Positions 53,317-62,597 of a stretch of DNA of 64,000 bases are shown here, in pieces. The stretch spans positions 1 to 64,000 of the forward strand of contig JBLIOD010000004.1 in NCBI GenBank assembly GCA_047639475.1, in the 5' to 3' direction. The position numbers were made by a program, and so were the translations under genes. Under the pieces are notes generated by a model. That model saw only the letters and a list, made by a program, of their open reading frames with translations, had not been told where the DNA came from and did not search any database. The first letter of the stretch is position 1. Each line of letters opens with the position of its first letter. This stretch comes from JAAELZ01 sp047639475 (GTDB taxonomy: Bacteria; Pseudomonadota; Gammaproteobacteria; Arenicellales; Poriferihabitantaceae).

Positions 53317-53837
53317 TACACGGCGTCCAAAAAGGTCAGTGCTTGAGTGTTACTGGCATCTGATTGTAGGATGAAACGTTGATTTATCAGTCGAGGGTCA
53401 GCTGCCAAGGGTTTGCTTGGTCCAGCAACCCACCGCGCCTCTGTTATCTCTGGAAAGGTTACGGAGCCCGTTTTGTCAATATGATCTGGCACCGTAGTAA
53501 TATCCAATAAATTACATCTCATGAGTGTTTCTTTGTATATCTGACCGCCGCCGATCACCCAGATATTTTCATCTTCAGCCACGGCGTTAAATGCCGCATC
53601 GATAGAGTCGTAGCATTCAACATTGCTCACGCCTTTGCGGCTGATAACGATGTTCCTTCTTTTTGGTAAGGGCTTACTGCCAATCGACTCCCAAGTATTT
53701 CGACCCATTATCACCACTGAGTTTAGGGTCACTCGCTTAAATCGTTTGAAATCTTCGGTGTAATGCCAAGGGATCGTATTTTCAGATCCAATCACGCGAT
53801 CTTCGGTCATTGCAGCGATTGCGCCGATAATTCTCAT
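53316..53837 (-). CDS. folA: Dihydrofolate reductase
   Basis: A 173-residue enzyme that reduces dihydrofolate to tetrahydrofolate with NADPH. Visible: IIGAIAAMTEDRVIGSENTIPWHYTEDFKRFKRVT with the catalytic acidic residue near 29, VVIMGRNTWESIG, and IWVIGGGQIYKETL. It overlaps the end of thyA by four bases (ATGA), which couples regeneration of tetrahydrofolate to dTMP synthesis. Confidence 0.95.
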   Translation of the reverse strand: MRIIGAIAAMTEDRVIGSENTIPWHYTEDFKRFKRVTLNSVVIMGRNTWESIGSKPLPKRRNIVISRKGVSNVECYDSIDAAFNAVAEDENIWVIGGGQIYKETLMRCNLLDITTVPDHIDKTGSVTFPEITEARWVAGPSKPLAADPRLINQRFILQSDASNTQALTFLDAV

Positions 53838-54718
53838 ACCGCTACTTTGAAGTTTATTTTTGGAAAGGGGTTATACCCATCTAATACAAAGTGCTGCATG
53901 ATGTCTGCAGTATCTAATTCCAATAGACTATGGATGTCCTCAATGGATGCAATTTGATCACTGATAGTTAATTTGGGTAATGCTCTGGGTTCGCGTAGTA
54001 GCTGCTTTTGCAAACCAGGTAGGTGATCATACTCTGCCATGGTCCCATCAGCTTTGCCGGTATAGACGTGTGCATCTATTAAAGTATGTCCAAACTCACC
54101 CACTTTCATGCCGGTAAACTTTGCGATGAGTTCTAACAAAAAAGCATAACCTGCAATATTGTAAGGCACGCCGAGCGCAATGTCAGCGCTACGCTGTGTT
54201 AGATGTAGACACAATCGCGGCACTCCATATTCGTCATTTTGCGTATTAAGTACCCAAAACGCATGGCAGGGCGGCAGTGCGCTGTTTTGAGCGTTGCCAG
54301 GAGACCAAGCTGAAACCACCAATCGGCGACTCATTGGGTTGTGTTTGAGTTCGCCGATGACATAGGCGATCTGGTCGTTAAAGGTTTGCTCTCCCGCAGG
54401 ATTTTGGGTGGGGAAATGACGCCAAAAATTGCCATAGGCGCTGGGTACCTTAGATGTTTTTGGATCAGCCCAAGGGTCCCAAAATTTGCAGCCGTGTTTT
54501 TGCAATAAACGGATATCGGTGCTTCCTGATAAAAACCACAGATTTTCAATAACAATATTCTTCCACGAGATTTCCTTGGTCGTGAGTAAAGGAAAGCCTT
54601 CGCTTACATCAATGCTGTAGTTAATGTTGAAGGTGGATAGCGTGTCTACCCCAGTGCGATTGTGTTTGCGGGTGCCTTTAGTTAGGGCAGTTTGTACGGC
54701 GTTTAAATATTGCTTCAT
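53834..54718 (-). CDS. thyA: Thymidylate synthase
   Basis: A 294-residue enzyme that methylates dUMP to dTMP using methylene-tetrahydrofolate. The active-site cysteine is in ALPPCHAFWVL, with GKGTRKHNRTGVDTLS-like N-terminal Arg binding (TRKHNRTG), RSADIALGVPYNIAGYAFL and DAHVYTG. It is somewhat longer than E. coli ThyA (264), because of insertions such as the QNPAGEQTF segment and a longer loop near the end. Precedes and overlaps folA. Confidence 0.96.
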   Translation of the reverse strand: MKQYLNAVQTALTKGTRKHNRTGVDTLSTFNINYSIDVSEGFPLLTTKEISWKNIVIENLWFLSGSTDIRLLQKHGCKFWDPWADPKTSKVPSAYGNFWRHFPTQNPAGEQTFNDQIAYVIGELKHNPMSRRLVVSAWSPGNAQNSALPPCHAFWVLNTQNDEYGVPRLCLHLTQRSADIALGVPYNIAGYAFLLELIAKFTGMKVGEFGHTLIDAHVYTGKADGTMAEYDHLPGLQKQLLREPRALPKLTISDQIASIEDIHSLLELDTADIMQHFVLDGYNPFPKINFKVAV

Positions 54719-54743
54719 TGTTTTTTCCGAGGTGACCTGATGA

Positions 54744-56033
54744 TTAGGGTTCCTTAAAGTAAAACTCTAGCGCTTCTCGCGCCAAATCTCCAGATTTTAC
54801 GTACCACTTTTCTTTGTTTATACACATTACTGCAAAAGCGATTCTCTTGTCGTTATGGATTCCATAACCGATGATCCAATCATAACTGCCTTTGGGGTTA
54901 TTGCCGCGCAGGTGACCAGTTTTCGCGCCAACCACGGCATTTTTAAAGGCTTTTTTCCTAGAAAGCTTTCCGATATTTTTCCGGCCTGAGCCGTCTTTAA
55001 CGGTTGCCTGCATGAGCTTTTGCATACGCTTGCTAGTTTGATCAGTAATCACATCAATGGAGGGCGGCGATGATTCATAGAGCATATCGCCGGCATCGTT
55101 GTGAACGCTTTCTACCACGGAAGGGGGGATTAGTCGGCCACCATTGATAATGCTGGCGGCGATGGCTGCGCCATGTACTGGGCTCAGCGTGTTGGCCCGT
55201 GTATAGCCCGACGCAGCTTCTACAACTTGCCACTCATCGTTCTCATCGATATTGACGCTGCCATTGTCAAAATCAAAATCTGAAGTGAATTGGGCATTGT
55301 ACCCATATTTGAGCGCGTAGCGACTGAGCTTTTCTGCCCCTAATTGCTTAGCGCCGATGCGACCAAAAATTGGGTTCACTGACTTGGCGAAAGCGGTGGT
55401 AAGACTCATGTCGCGAGTCCATTTGTTGCGTTTGGTGCTAAACACTTGGCTTTTATACAAAGAAGTCGACTTCCCGTTAAACGAATAAACCGTGTTTGGC
55501 GTCGCGATTCCTTCTTCTAACACAGCAACAGCGGTTATTAGCTTAAAGGTAGAGGCGCCGGGATAGGTTGCTTTAAAGGGCAAGTCTGCGCTGGGGCCGT
55601 TATCGCGCCTTGATGATGTCATTGCCAAGACCTTGCCAGTATCTGGGTCGAGGGCGACGAAACTGGCGTAATCAGGGTTGTAGCGTTTTAATCGTGCCTC
55701 TGCCCAGGCCTGTAATGCAGGGTCGAGCGTATACGTAATGTCTAAGGTTTGGTCTTGGTGACGTATTTGTGACGGATACTGACCTTGATGAATGAATGGG
55801 GTTAACTGTTGCCGCAAGCCTTTTTTGGTCAATGGTTGAGTGGTAACTTGTGCGGTTACCTTGTATTCAGGCTGTTGTATGTTTGGGTTTACTGGCTGCC
55901 ATTGCTTGGCAATTAAACCCACCGCTGCTATGGCGAATAAACCGATAACCACCACCCTAAAAGGGCGTCTGTGCGGTTGTTGATAGGCGAGCGAAGGAAT
56001 GCTTTGCTCATATGGGCCACGTTTACGGAACAT
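54744..56033 (-). CDS. Membrane-anchored penicillin-binding transpeptidase-domain protein
   Basis: A 429-residue protein with an N-terminal membrane helix (about 26-42), then a transpeptidase domain that keeps the three active-site motifs: S161-T-F-K164, S218-V-N220 and K371-T-G. There is no glycosyltransferase domain and no recognisable PBP2/3 dimerisation domain, so it resembles the class D/PbpA-like minimal transpeptidases. The role, a D,D-transpeptidase or carboxypeptidase in peptidoglycan, is inference. It lies directly after the J-domain gene (no gap). Confidence 0.85.
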   Translation of the reverse strand: MFRKRGPYEQSIPSLAYQQPHRRPFRVVVIGLFAIAAVGLIAKQWQPVNPNIQQPEYKVTAQVTTQPLTKKGLRQQLTPFIHQGQYPSQIRHQDQTLDITYTLDPALQAWAEARLKRYNPDYASFVALDPDTGKVLAMTSSRRDNGPSADLPFKATYPGASTFKLITAVAVLEEGIATPNTVYSFNGKSTSLYKSQVFSTKRNKWTRDMSLTTAFAKSVNPIFGRIGAKQLGAEKLSRYALKYGYNAQFTSDFDFDNGSVNIDENDEWQVVEAASGYTRANTLSPVHGAAIAASIINGGRLIPPSVVESVHNDAGDMLYESSPPSIDVITDQTSKRMQKLMQATVKDGSGRKNIGKLSRKKAFKNAVVGAKTGHLRGNNPKGSYDWIIGYGIHNDKRIAFAVMCINKEKWYVKSGDLAREALEFYFKEP

Positions 56034-56711
56034 CTATGGTTTGAGTAGGGTGTCTTTCGCTGCGTTAATTTGAGCCGCCAAATAATTTGAACCCCCTCGA
56101 TCTGGATGGAGCTTTTGCATCAGGCGTTTATGGGCGCTTTTTATGTCTTCCTCGTTGGCATTACTCTCTATGCCTAAAATTTCGTAGGCTTGTTGCTTGC
56201 TTAAGGCGCCTGACTCATTTAGTGTATTCGACTTCGGGGCTTCATGGCTATTACGCATCGCCATAAAAGCATGGATGGCAGTTCTACTTTGAAAATCTTG
56301 CTTGCAAGCTTCTAATAATAAAGCCAGTTGCTCGATATTTAGTTGACTGAGCTTTTTGCCTTCGAACTCGCCCTGAATAACTGTGGCGTCTAGGCCTTTA
56401 TTGCTGAAGTCATATTGCACAATCAACCACTGAGTCGTTAATTTAGTGGGGCCAAGGCTGCGGCCAAAAAGTTGAAATAAGCCTTTGAAGGTCATTATCT
56501 TTCGATAAAAAGGAATGACTGCGGAAATCAATGCAAATAAAACCGGTATCTTGCCAGTGATAACCAATAACAACAACGCGATTCCCACGCCATAGAGAAG
56601 TATATTTTTAACCGAATCGTTACGCTGCCGATCGTCCGCTTTGGAATACCAACCAATAAACGCCATGATGGCGATTAAGGCAAGCAGCGCTAGGAAAACA
56701 CGAACGAACAT
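56034..56711 (-). CDS. Membrane-anchored J-domain protein
   Basis: A 225-residue protein with two N-terminal hydrophobic helices (about 3-18 and 35-66), a middle region (about 90-160), and a C-terminal J domain (about 170-225) with YEILGIESNANEEDIKSAHKRLMQKLHPDRGG; the HPD motif needed to stimulate DnaK is intact. The C-terminal J domain on a membrane-anchored protein resembles the Tim14/DjlA-type layout. The client is unknown. Confidence 0.82.
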   Translation of the reverse strand: MFVRVFLALLALIAIMAFIGWYSKADDRQRNDSVKNILLYGVGIALLLLVITGKIPVLFALISAVIPFYRKIMTFKGLFQLFGRSLGPTKLTTQWLIVQYDFSNKGLDATVIQGEFEGKKLSQLNIEQLALLLEACKQDFQSRTAIHAFMAMRNSHEAPKSNTLNESGALSKQQAYEILGIESNANEEDIKSAHKRLMQKLHPDRGGSNYLAAQINAAKDTLLKP

Positions 56712-56736
56712 TTAGGCTAGGATGATGTTCAGCTGA

Positions 56737-57861
56737 TTATCGTTCTAGCAAAATGCGTAACACGCGGCGCAAGGGTTCTGCTGCGCCCCAAAGCAATTGA
56801 TCCCCAACCGTAAATGCGCTTAGGTATTGATTACCCATTTGCATTTTTCGTAAACGCCCCACGGGCACGGTCATGGTGCCGGTTGCATAAGCAGGCGTTA
56901 GTTTTTGTTGCGAAGGCGCACTTTGATTGGGAATGACTTCTACCCATTGGTTTGCTTCCCTAATCATCGCTTCAATTTCATCCAACGGGATATCGTGCTT
57001 AAGCTTGATGGTTAAAGCTTGCGCATGGCAGCGCATAGAACCGATACGTACGCATAAGCCGTCAATGGGGATGAGAGCATCGCCGTGGTGACCTAGTATT
57101 TTGTTGGTTTCAGCGGGTGCTTTCCATTCTTCGCGGCTAATCCCGTTATCCAAGTCGCTGTCTATCCAAGGAATGAGGCTGCCTGCTAGAGGTACTTTCC
57201 AATTATCTAAGGAAAAGTCGTTGGAATGGAGTGTGTCTGTAACGGTTTTATCAATCTCCAAAATACTAGAAGCTGGGTTATCAAGTAAATCGGCAGCGGC
57301 CGCTTTGATCTCGCCCATTTGGGTAATGAGTTCACGCATATGCTTGGCACCAGAGCCCGATGCGGCTTGGTAAGTCATGGCGGTCATCCACTCGACGGCA
57401 TCTGCGTTAAATAAGCCGCCTAGGCCCATTAACATTAAACTCACCGTGCAATTACCACCGATCAGCTTGGTGATACCTTTGTCTAAGCCTTGTTCAATGA
57501 CCGATAAATTGACTGGATCTAAGACAATGATGGAATCAGTGTCCATTCTCAAGGTAGAGGCTGCATCAATCCAATAGCCTTTCCATCCAGCGTCAATTAG
57601 CTGTTGATAAACCGCAGTGGTGTAGTCGCCGCCTTGGCATGTAACAATGGCATCAAGTTGATTTAATGCGGAAATATCCATGGCATTTTTAAGCGGTGCA
57701 CAAGTTTTTCCAATGTTCGGTGCTGCTTGGCCTAATTGTGAAGTGGTATAAAATTCCGGTTCATCGATTAACGTAAAATCACCTTCTGCCACCATGCGTT
57801 CTAATAGCACGGAGCCAACCATGCCTCGCCAACCGACGAAGCCTACTTTCTTAACAGCCAT
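56737..57861 (-). CDS. asd: Aspartate-semialdehyde dehydrogenase
   Basis: A 374-residue NADP-dependent enzyme that reduces aspartyl phosphate to aspartate semialdehyde, feeding lysine/DAP, threonine and methionine. The N-terminal VGFVGWRGMVGSVLLERM, the active-site C138 in GGNCTVSLML, and SLIPWIDS plus RIGSMRCHAQALTIKL identify the E. coli type. Length is close to that family (367). It is the first gene of the minus-strand run and is divergent from ilvI. Confidence 0.96.
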   Translation of the reverse strand: MAVKKVGFVGWRGMVGSVLLERMVAEGDFTLIDEPEFYTTSQLGQAAPNIGKTCAPLKNAMDISALNQLDAIVTCQGGDYTTAVYQQLIDAGWKGYWIDAASTLRMDTDSIIVLDPVNLSVIEQGLDKGITKLIGGNCTVSLMLMGLGGLFNADAVEWMTAMTYQAASGSGAKHMRELITQMGEIKAAAADLLDNPASSILEIDKTVTDTLHSNDFSLDNWKVPLAGSLIPWIDSDLDNGISREEWKAPAETNKILGHHGDALIPIDGLCVRIGSMRCHAQALTIKLKHDIPLDEIEAMIREANQWVEVIPNQSAPSQQKLTPAYATGTMTVPVGRLRKMQMGNQYLSAFTVGDQLLWGAAEPLRRVLRILLER

Positions 57862-58167
57862 TTAAATAGTTTGTAGAGTTATAAAGAGATCGCAATTATA
57901 GCGAATCGATATTGAAAATACGCTGCTACAGTATTAAATTTAGGAGAAGATTCATTCAAAATACTGGTCAATTTTACAGTATTTGAGCTTAAAACCCATT
58001 TGCGCCACCTATGGCATTGATGTTCGTGGATAATTAAGGTAAAACGCGGTTTGGTTATGCATGCGACTGGTTATTGATTAGCTGTAACTCTGATGTTGAT
58101 AACGTGATTTAAATGACGACTATCGTCATGCCCCCATCAATTTAATTTTTAAGATAAAGAGGTTTTA
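57862..58167. promoter_or_regulatory. 306-base divergent control region between asd and ilvI
   Basis: The gap holds two direct copies of TACAGTATT (57927-57935 and 57975-57983) and an inverted copy of its core, AATACTG (57960-57966), so the last two form a 7-bp inverted repeat. Nearer ilvI there is a perfect 7-bp hairpin ATGACGA/TCGTCAT (58113-58129) that contains an ATG opening a ten-codon frame. In E. coli, ilvIH is controlled by Lrp over a long upstream region; an equivalent control here is inference. Promoters for both genes must lie within. Confidence 0.45.
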
Positions 58168-59892
58168 GTGGAACTCACTGGTGCTGAGATTGTTGTGCAA
58201 AGTTTGCACGACGAAGGCGTAGAATTTGTATATGGTTATCCAGGTGGTGCAGCCTTGCACATCTATGATGCGATATACAATCATGAACATATTAAACATA
58301 TATTAACCCGCCACGAGCAGGGTGCGACGCATATCGCCGATGGATATACACGCTCTACGGGTAAGACAGGCGTTGTATTGGTGACTTCTGGTCCGGGTGC
58401 GACTAACGCGGTCACGGGTATAGCAACGGCATTCATGGACTCTATTCCCATGGTGGTGATCACGGCGCAAGTGCCCAGCCCATTGATCGGTACTGACGCG
58501 TTTCAAGAAGCCGATATCATTGGTATTACCCGCCCATGTGTGAAGCACAACTTCATGGTTAGGAACGTCAATGATTTGGCCGAAACTATAAAGCGCGCTT
58601 TTCATATTGCGGAAACAGGCCGGCCTGGGCCGGTTGTCGTTGATATTCCGAAGGACGTCACTGCGCATAAAGCGCATTACCATTATCCAGAATCGGTTTC
58701 TATTCGTTCTTATCAGCCTATTATTAAGGGCAACGATCGTCAAATTCGCAAGGGTTTGGAATTATTATCACAAGCTCTTCGGCCGATTATTTATGTGGGC
58801 GGCGGCGCGGTGTTATCAAATGCTTCCACTGAGTTGACGCAGTGGGTTAAATCAACTGGTTTGCCAATAACACAAACCTTGATGGCCCTGGGTGCGTATC
58901 CAGCGCCAGATAAGCAGTTTATCGGCATGTTGGGCATGCACGGCACTTATGAAGCTAATATGGCCATGCATGAGGCTGACTTAATATTCGCTATAGGGGC
59001 TCGATTCGATGACCGTATTACGGGAGATTTAACCAAATTCGCCCCGAAGGCCAAGGTGGTGCAAATCGATATTGATCCCGCCTCAATTGGAAAGAATAGG
59101 CAAGTAGATGTACCTATCGTGGGCGACGTTAAGGTGGTAATGAATCAGATCATTAACGCGGCAAAAGAGATGCCAGCGCATGATGCAGAACGAACCGCAG
59201 ATTGGTGGGCCCAAATTAACGACTGGCGTTCAATTGACTGCTTGGCGTTTGATCTCAGCGACACCGTTATCAAGCCCCAACAGGTAATCAAAGATTTGTA
59301 CGAAGTCACGGGTGGTAATGCCTTTGTTGCTTCCGACGTCGGTCAACATCAAATGTGGGCGGCGCAATACTATGACTTTGACGAGCCTCGTAAGTGGCTC
59401 AATTCAGGCGGCTTAGGTACGATGGGCTTTGGTTTGCCCGCCGCAATGGGAGCACAATTTGGTAATCCTAATGCTGATGTGGCTTGCGTTACAGGTGATG
59501 GCAGTATATTGATGTGTATCCAAGAGCTCGCGACTTGTTTGCAATATTCTTTGCCAGTAAAGGTGTTGTGTCTTAATAATCGCTACTTAGGGATGGTCCG
59601 TCAATGGCAAGAGTTTATTTATGAGCGTCGTTATTCGCACAGTTATATGGATTCATTGCCCGATTTCGTGAAGCTCACGGAGAGTTTTGGCCATGTTGGA
59701 ATGCGTGTTGAAAAGCCCTCTGATGTGAAAGATGCAATTAAAGAAGCATTCTCAATGAAAGATCGTTTGGTGTTTATGGATATCATTACAGATCAATCAG
59801 AAAACGTTTTCCCGATGATTCCAGGCGGGGCAGGTCATGCAGAAATGGTGTTACATCCTAGCACCAAGAAGCCAAAAGTAGGGGGTGCCTAA
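58168..59892 (+). CDS. ilvI: Acetolactate synthase, large subunit (AHAS III type)
   Basis: A 574-residue ThDP-dependent enzyme that condenses pyruvate to acetolactate or acetohydroxybutyrate in valine/leucine/isoleucine synthesis. The catalytic Glu is in GYPGGAALHIYDA...RHEQGATHIADGY, followed by FAD-binding GARFDDRITG and the ThDP-binding GDGSILMCIQELATCLQYSLPVKVLCLNN. Start is GTG 58168 behind AAAGAGG. Length equals E. coli IlvI. It overlaps the start of ilvH by one base. Confidence 0.96.
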   Translation: MELTGAEIVVQSLHDEGVEFVYGYPGGAALHIYDAIYNHEHIKHILTRHEQGATHIADGYTRSTGKTGVVLVTSGPGATNAVTGIATAFMDSIPMVVITAQVPSPLIGTDAFQEADIIGITRPCVKHNFMVRNVNDLAETIKRAFHIAETGRPGPVVVDIPKDVTAHKAHYHYPESVSIRSYQPIIKGNDRQIRKGLELLSQALRPIIYVGGGAVLSNASTELTQWVKSTGLPITQTLMALGAYPAPDKQFIGMLGMHGTYEANMAMHEADLIFAIGARFDDRITGDLTKFAPKAKVVQIDIDPASIGKNRQVDVPIVGDVKVVMNQIINAAKEMPAHDAERTADWWAQINDWRSIDCLAFDLSDTVIKPQQVIKDLYEVTGGNAFVASDVGQHQMWAAQYYDFDEPRKWLNSGGLGTMGFGLPAAMGAQFGNPNADVACVTGDGSILMCIQELATCLQYSLPVKVLCLNNRYLGMVRQWQEFIYERRYSHSYMDSLPDFVKLTESFGHVGMRVEKPSDVKDAIKEAFSMKDRLVFMDIITDQSENVFPMIPGGAGHAEMVLHPSTKKPKVGGA

Positions 59893-60386
59893 TGCGTCGT
59901 ATAATTGCTATGTTAATGGAAAATGAATCGGGTGCTTTGTCGCGTGTGGCAGGCTTATTTTCGGCTCGGGCATACAATATTGAATCGCTCACCGTCGCCG
60001 CGACGGAAGATCCTACTTTGTCGCGCCTGACCTTGGTTACGATAGGGGATGACAATAAAATTGAACAAATACTTAAACAAATCAATAAGTTGATTGATGT
60101 TGTTAAGGTGGTTGATCTTTCCGCTAGTGCCCATATAGAACGGGAAGTTGTATTGCTTAAAGTCATCGCAAAAGGCAACGAACAGCGTGAAGAGGTTAAA
60201 CGTTTGGTTGATATATTTGACTCGCATATTGTAGATGTGAGCGATACCACTTATACGATTCAAATGATTGGTGACGCGGATCAAACCGATGCTTTTATCA
60301 GTGCGATGCAAATTGCAGATATTGTAGAAACTGCTAGATCTGGTGTCACCGGTATTGCTAGAGGTAAAAAAGGTCTAAAGGTCTAA
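59892..60386 (+). CDS. ilvH: Acetolactate synthase, small regulatory subunit
   Basis: A 164-residue ACT-domain subunit that activates the catalytic subunit and confers valine inhibition. The N-terminal ACT domain reads ENESGALSRVAGLFSARAYNIESLTVAATEDPTLSRLTLVT, and the C-terminal domain has ELVLLKV-like REVVLLKVIAKG and ARSGVTGIARGKKGL. Length matches IlvH (163). The start codon shares its A with the TAA stop of ilvI. Confidence 0.96.
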   Translation: MRRIIAMLMENESGALSRVAGLFSARAYNIESLTVAATEDPTLSRLTLVTIGDDNKIEQILKQINKLIDVVKVVDLSASAHIEREVVLLKVIAKGNEQREEVKRLVDIFDSHIVDVSDTTYTIQMIGDADQTDAFISAMQIADIVETARSGVTGIARGKKGLKV

Positions 60387-60421
60387 AGGTTTAATTCCCC
60401 TTTTGCTTATACTAGAGCCCT

Positions 60422-60451
60422 AAAGCATGGCTATTTCGGCCATGCTTTTTT
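60422..60451 (+). terminator. Intrinsic terminator of ilvI-ilvH
   Basis: AAAGCATGGC (60422-60431) pairs perfectly with GCCATGCTTT (60439-60448) over a seven-base loop, and the T run continues to 60451. It lies 36 bases after the ilvH stop and is the clearest terminator in the window. Confidence 0.9.
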
Positions 60452-60516
60452 GTCTTAGCTCAGGAAACTATTGGCTCAGGTTAAACTAAGCCAAACTAAA
60501 CCAGGCTTTATGCTTA

Positions 60517-60522
60517 TATAAT
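60517..60522 (+). promoter_or_regulatory. Candidate -10 box upstream of pssA
   Basis: TATAAT lies 124 bases before the pssA ATG, in the gap after the ilvIH terminator. Just upstream (60472-60506) are repeated AAACTAAG/AAACTAAA units and a TTGGCT/AGCCAA inverted repeat that could hold an operator. The -35 region is poor. Confidence 0.35.
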
Positions 60523-60645
60523 ACCCCTGTGACGAACACCCCTTTAAACGCTAGGAATACCAGCACGGGCAAACCGGGCACCTGATGTCAGTCTGACCAT
60601 CGGTGTTAATATGCATCAATATCGAGAATTTTAAACCTATTTATA

Positions 60646-61425
60646 ATGACTGAAAATACACCTAGTAAAGGCGTTTATATACTGCCCAGCTTATTTACCA
60701 CAGCGGGACTATTTTTTGGCTTCTACGCTATTATTTCTGCCTCGCGAGGCGAATTTGACGCTGCCGCTATTGGCATACTTATCGCGATGATTACCGATAC
60801 TTTGGACGGCCGTGTTGCCCGTATGACTAATACGGCCAGCGACTTTGGTAAGGAGTACGATAGTCTGGTTGACTTGGTGGCCTTTGGCCTGGCTCCAGGG
60901 TTAGTCATGTATTTCTGGGCTTTGCAAGATTTGGGTAAAACCGGTTGGGTTATTTCATTCATCTACGTTGCAGCAACTGCGCTGCGGCTTGCTCGTTTTA
61001 ATACCATTACCTCTGATGATAAGCGTTATTTTGTGGGTTTGCCCAGCCCTTCGGGTGCTGCATTCGTGGTGTTCTGGGTATGGACATTTCACGACTTTGC
61101 TGTGACGGGGTTGTTTATTTCCATTGTGAGTGCGCTCATCACACTTATCTCAGCAATGTTGATGGTTAGCGGTATTAAATTCCGCAGTTTCAAAGACCTA
61201 GATGTCAAAAGTAAAGTGCCATTTGTTTTTGTTATCGCCTTCGTGTTTGTCATTTCTTTGATCACCTTTGATCCGCCACGTGTGTTGTTTTTAATTTCAG
61301 CAGCGTTTGTCTTGTCTGGCCCAATTTCATGGGTGATGCGAGTTTCGAAAGGTGAGGAAAAGTGGAAGTCCATCATTGAAGACCCAGAAGACTCCTTGCC
61401 CTTTGAAGAAGACAAAGACGACTAG
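60646..61425 (+). CDS. pssA: CDP-diacylglycerol--serine O-phosphatidyltransferase
   Basis: A 259-residue integral membrane enzyme of the CDP-alcohol phosphatidyltransferase family that makes phosphatidylserine, the precursor of phosphatidylethanolamine. The family signature D-G-x2-A-R-x8-G-x3-D-x3-D is visible (DTLDGRVARMTNTASDFGKEYDSLVD, about 47-72). Six or so hydrophobic helices follow. The integral-membrane form differs from the PLD-type PssA of E. coli. The C-terminal tail is acidic. Confidence 0.93.
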   Translation: MTENTPSKGVYILPSLFTTAGLFFGFYAIISASRGEFDAAAIGILIAMITDTLDGRVARMTNTASDFGKEYDSLVDLVAFGLAPGLVMYFWALQDLGKTGWVISFIYVAATALRLARFNTITSDDKRYFVGLPSPSGAAFVVFWVWTFHDFAVTGLFISIVSALITLISAMLMVSGIKFRSFKDLDVKSKVPFVFVIAFVFVISLITFDPPRVLFLISAAFVLSGPISWVMRVSKGEEKWKSIIEDPEDSLPFEEDKDD

Positions 61426-61581
61426 CCATTGTCTATTTTCTAGAACTTTCAATGCTTACGTGCTATCGCTCTTGCCTATTGCATAGGTACAGTGGCATCA
61501 GTGCATTAGACTGATTGCTAATCGTTTTAAGTCAGGACACAAGTTAAACTTTAATTTTATTGTTATCACCCAATTTTTCTT

Positions 61582-62565
61582 ATGAAACCACCTGTAAAAG
61601 TCGCTATTACCGGTGCTGCTGGCAGCATCGCTTATTCTCTTATTTTCCAAATCGGTTCAGGCAATATGCTAGGCCCAGATCAGCCAGTGATTCTTAATCT
61701 GATCGAAATTGAACCCGCCATGGGCGCCTTGAAAGGGGTTGCCATGGAAATTGACGATTGCGCATTTCCTTTAGTGCAGGGCGTTAATTTAACCAGCGAC
61801 CCGGAAGTGGGCTTTGCTGATATTGACTTCGCGTTATTGGTCGGCGCTCGCCCGCGCGGTAAGGGCATGGAGCGCAAAGATCTATTAGAAGCCAACGCGG
61901 CTATTTTCTCAGGTCAAGGTAAAGCACTGAATAAAGTGGCTAAACGCGACGTTAAAGTATTGGTGGTGGGTAACCCTGCTAACACCAACGCGCTAATTGC
62001 AATGCATAACGCGCCAGATATTCCTAATACACAATTCACCGCGATGACACGCCTCGACCATCAACGGACTTTATCGCAGTTGGCAGAAAAAGCCGGTTGC
62101 TTAGCGATTGAAGTTAAAAAGCCTACTATTTGGGGTAACCATTCAGCCACACAATACCCTGACGTGTTTCATGCGGAGATTCAGGGAAAGCCTGCGATGG
62201 AAAGCTTAGATCAAGCTTGGTTGGAGAGTGATTTGATCCCGACGGTACAAAAGCGTGGTGCGGCCATTATCAATGCGCGTGGCGCTTCTAGCGCTGCGTC
62301 TGCAGCCCACGCTGCAGTGTGTCACATGCGTGATTGGGCGCTGGGTTCTGCTGAGGGCGATTGGGTAAGCATGGCGATCAAATCAAATGGCGATTACGGC
62401 ATTGATGAAAATTTAATCTACTCATTCCCCGTGGTGTGTAAAGACGGCAAATACGCCGTAGTGCAAGGCTTAGAAATCAGTGATTTCAGCCGTGAGCGCA
62501 TGACTGCCACTGAGCAAGAGCTACAAGAAGAACGCAGCATGGTTGAGCATCTATTTGCTTCGTAA
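61582..62565 (+). CDS. mdh: Malate dehydrogenase
   Basis: A 327-residue NAD-dependent enzyme that interconverts malate and oxaloacetate in the TCA cycle. The NAD-binding VAITGAAGSIAYSLIFQI, ARPRGKGMERKDLLEANAAIF (active-site loop with two arginines), VVGNPANTNALIA, MTRLDHQR (catalytic Asp) and IWGNHSATQYPD (catalytic His) identify the long, MDH-type-2 group rather than the E. coli type (312). Alone behind a 156-base gap. Confidence 0.96.
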   Translation: MKPPVKVAITGAAGSIAYSLIFQIGSGNMLGPDQPVILNLIEIEPAMGALKGVAMEIDDCAFPLVQGVNLTSDPEVGFADIDFALLVGARPRGKGMERKDLLEANAAIFSGQGKALNKVAKRDVKVLVVGNPANTNALIAMHNAPDIPNTQFTAMTRLDHQRTLSQLAEKAGCLAIEVKKPTIWGNHSATQYPDVFHAEIQGKPAMESLDQAWLESDLIPTVQKRGAAIINARGASSAASAAHAAVCHMRDWALGSAEGDWVSMAIKSNGDYGIDENLIYSFPVVCKDGKYAVVQGLEISDFSRERMTATEQELQEERSMVEHLFAS

Positions 62566-62597
62566 TTCAAACGTCTTTTTAAGAGCAGGGCGCTAGC

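Noticed and set aside
58113..58146. Ten-codon leader peptide upstream of ilvI as an attenuator
   Set aside because: It has only two isoleucine codons and one valine codon and no terminator/antiterminator pair; its ATG is inside a hairpin. Kept only as part of the control region.
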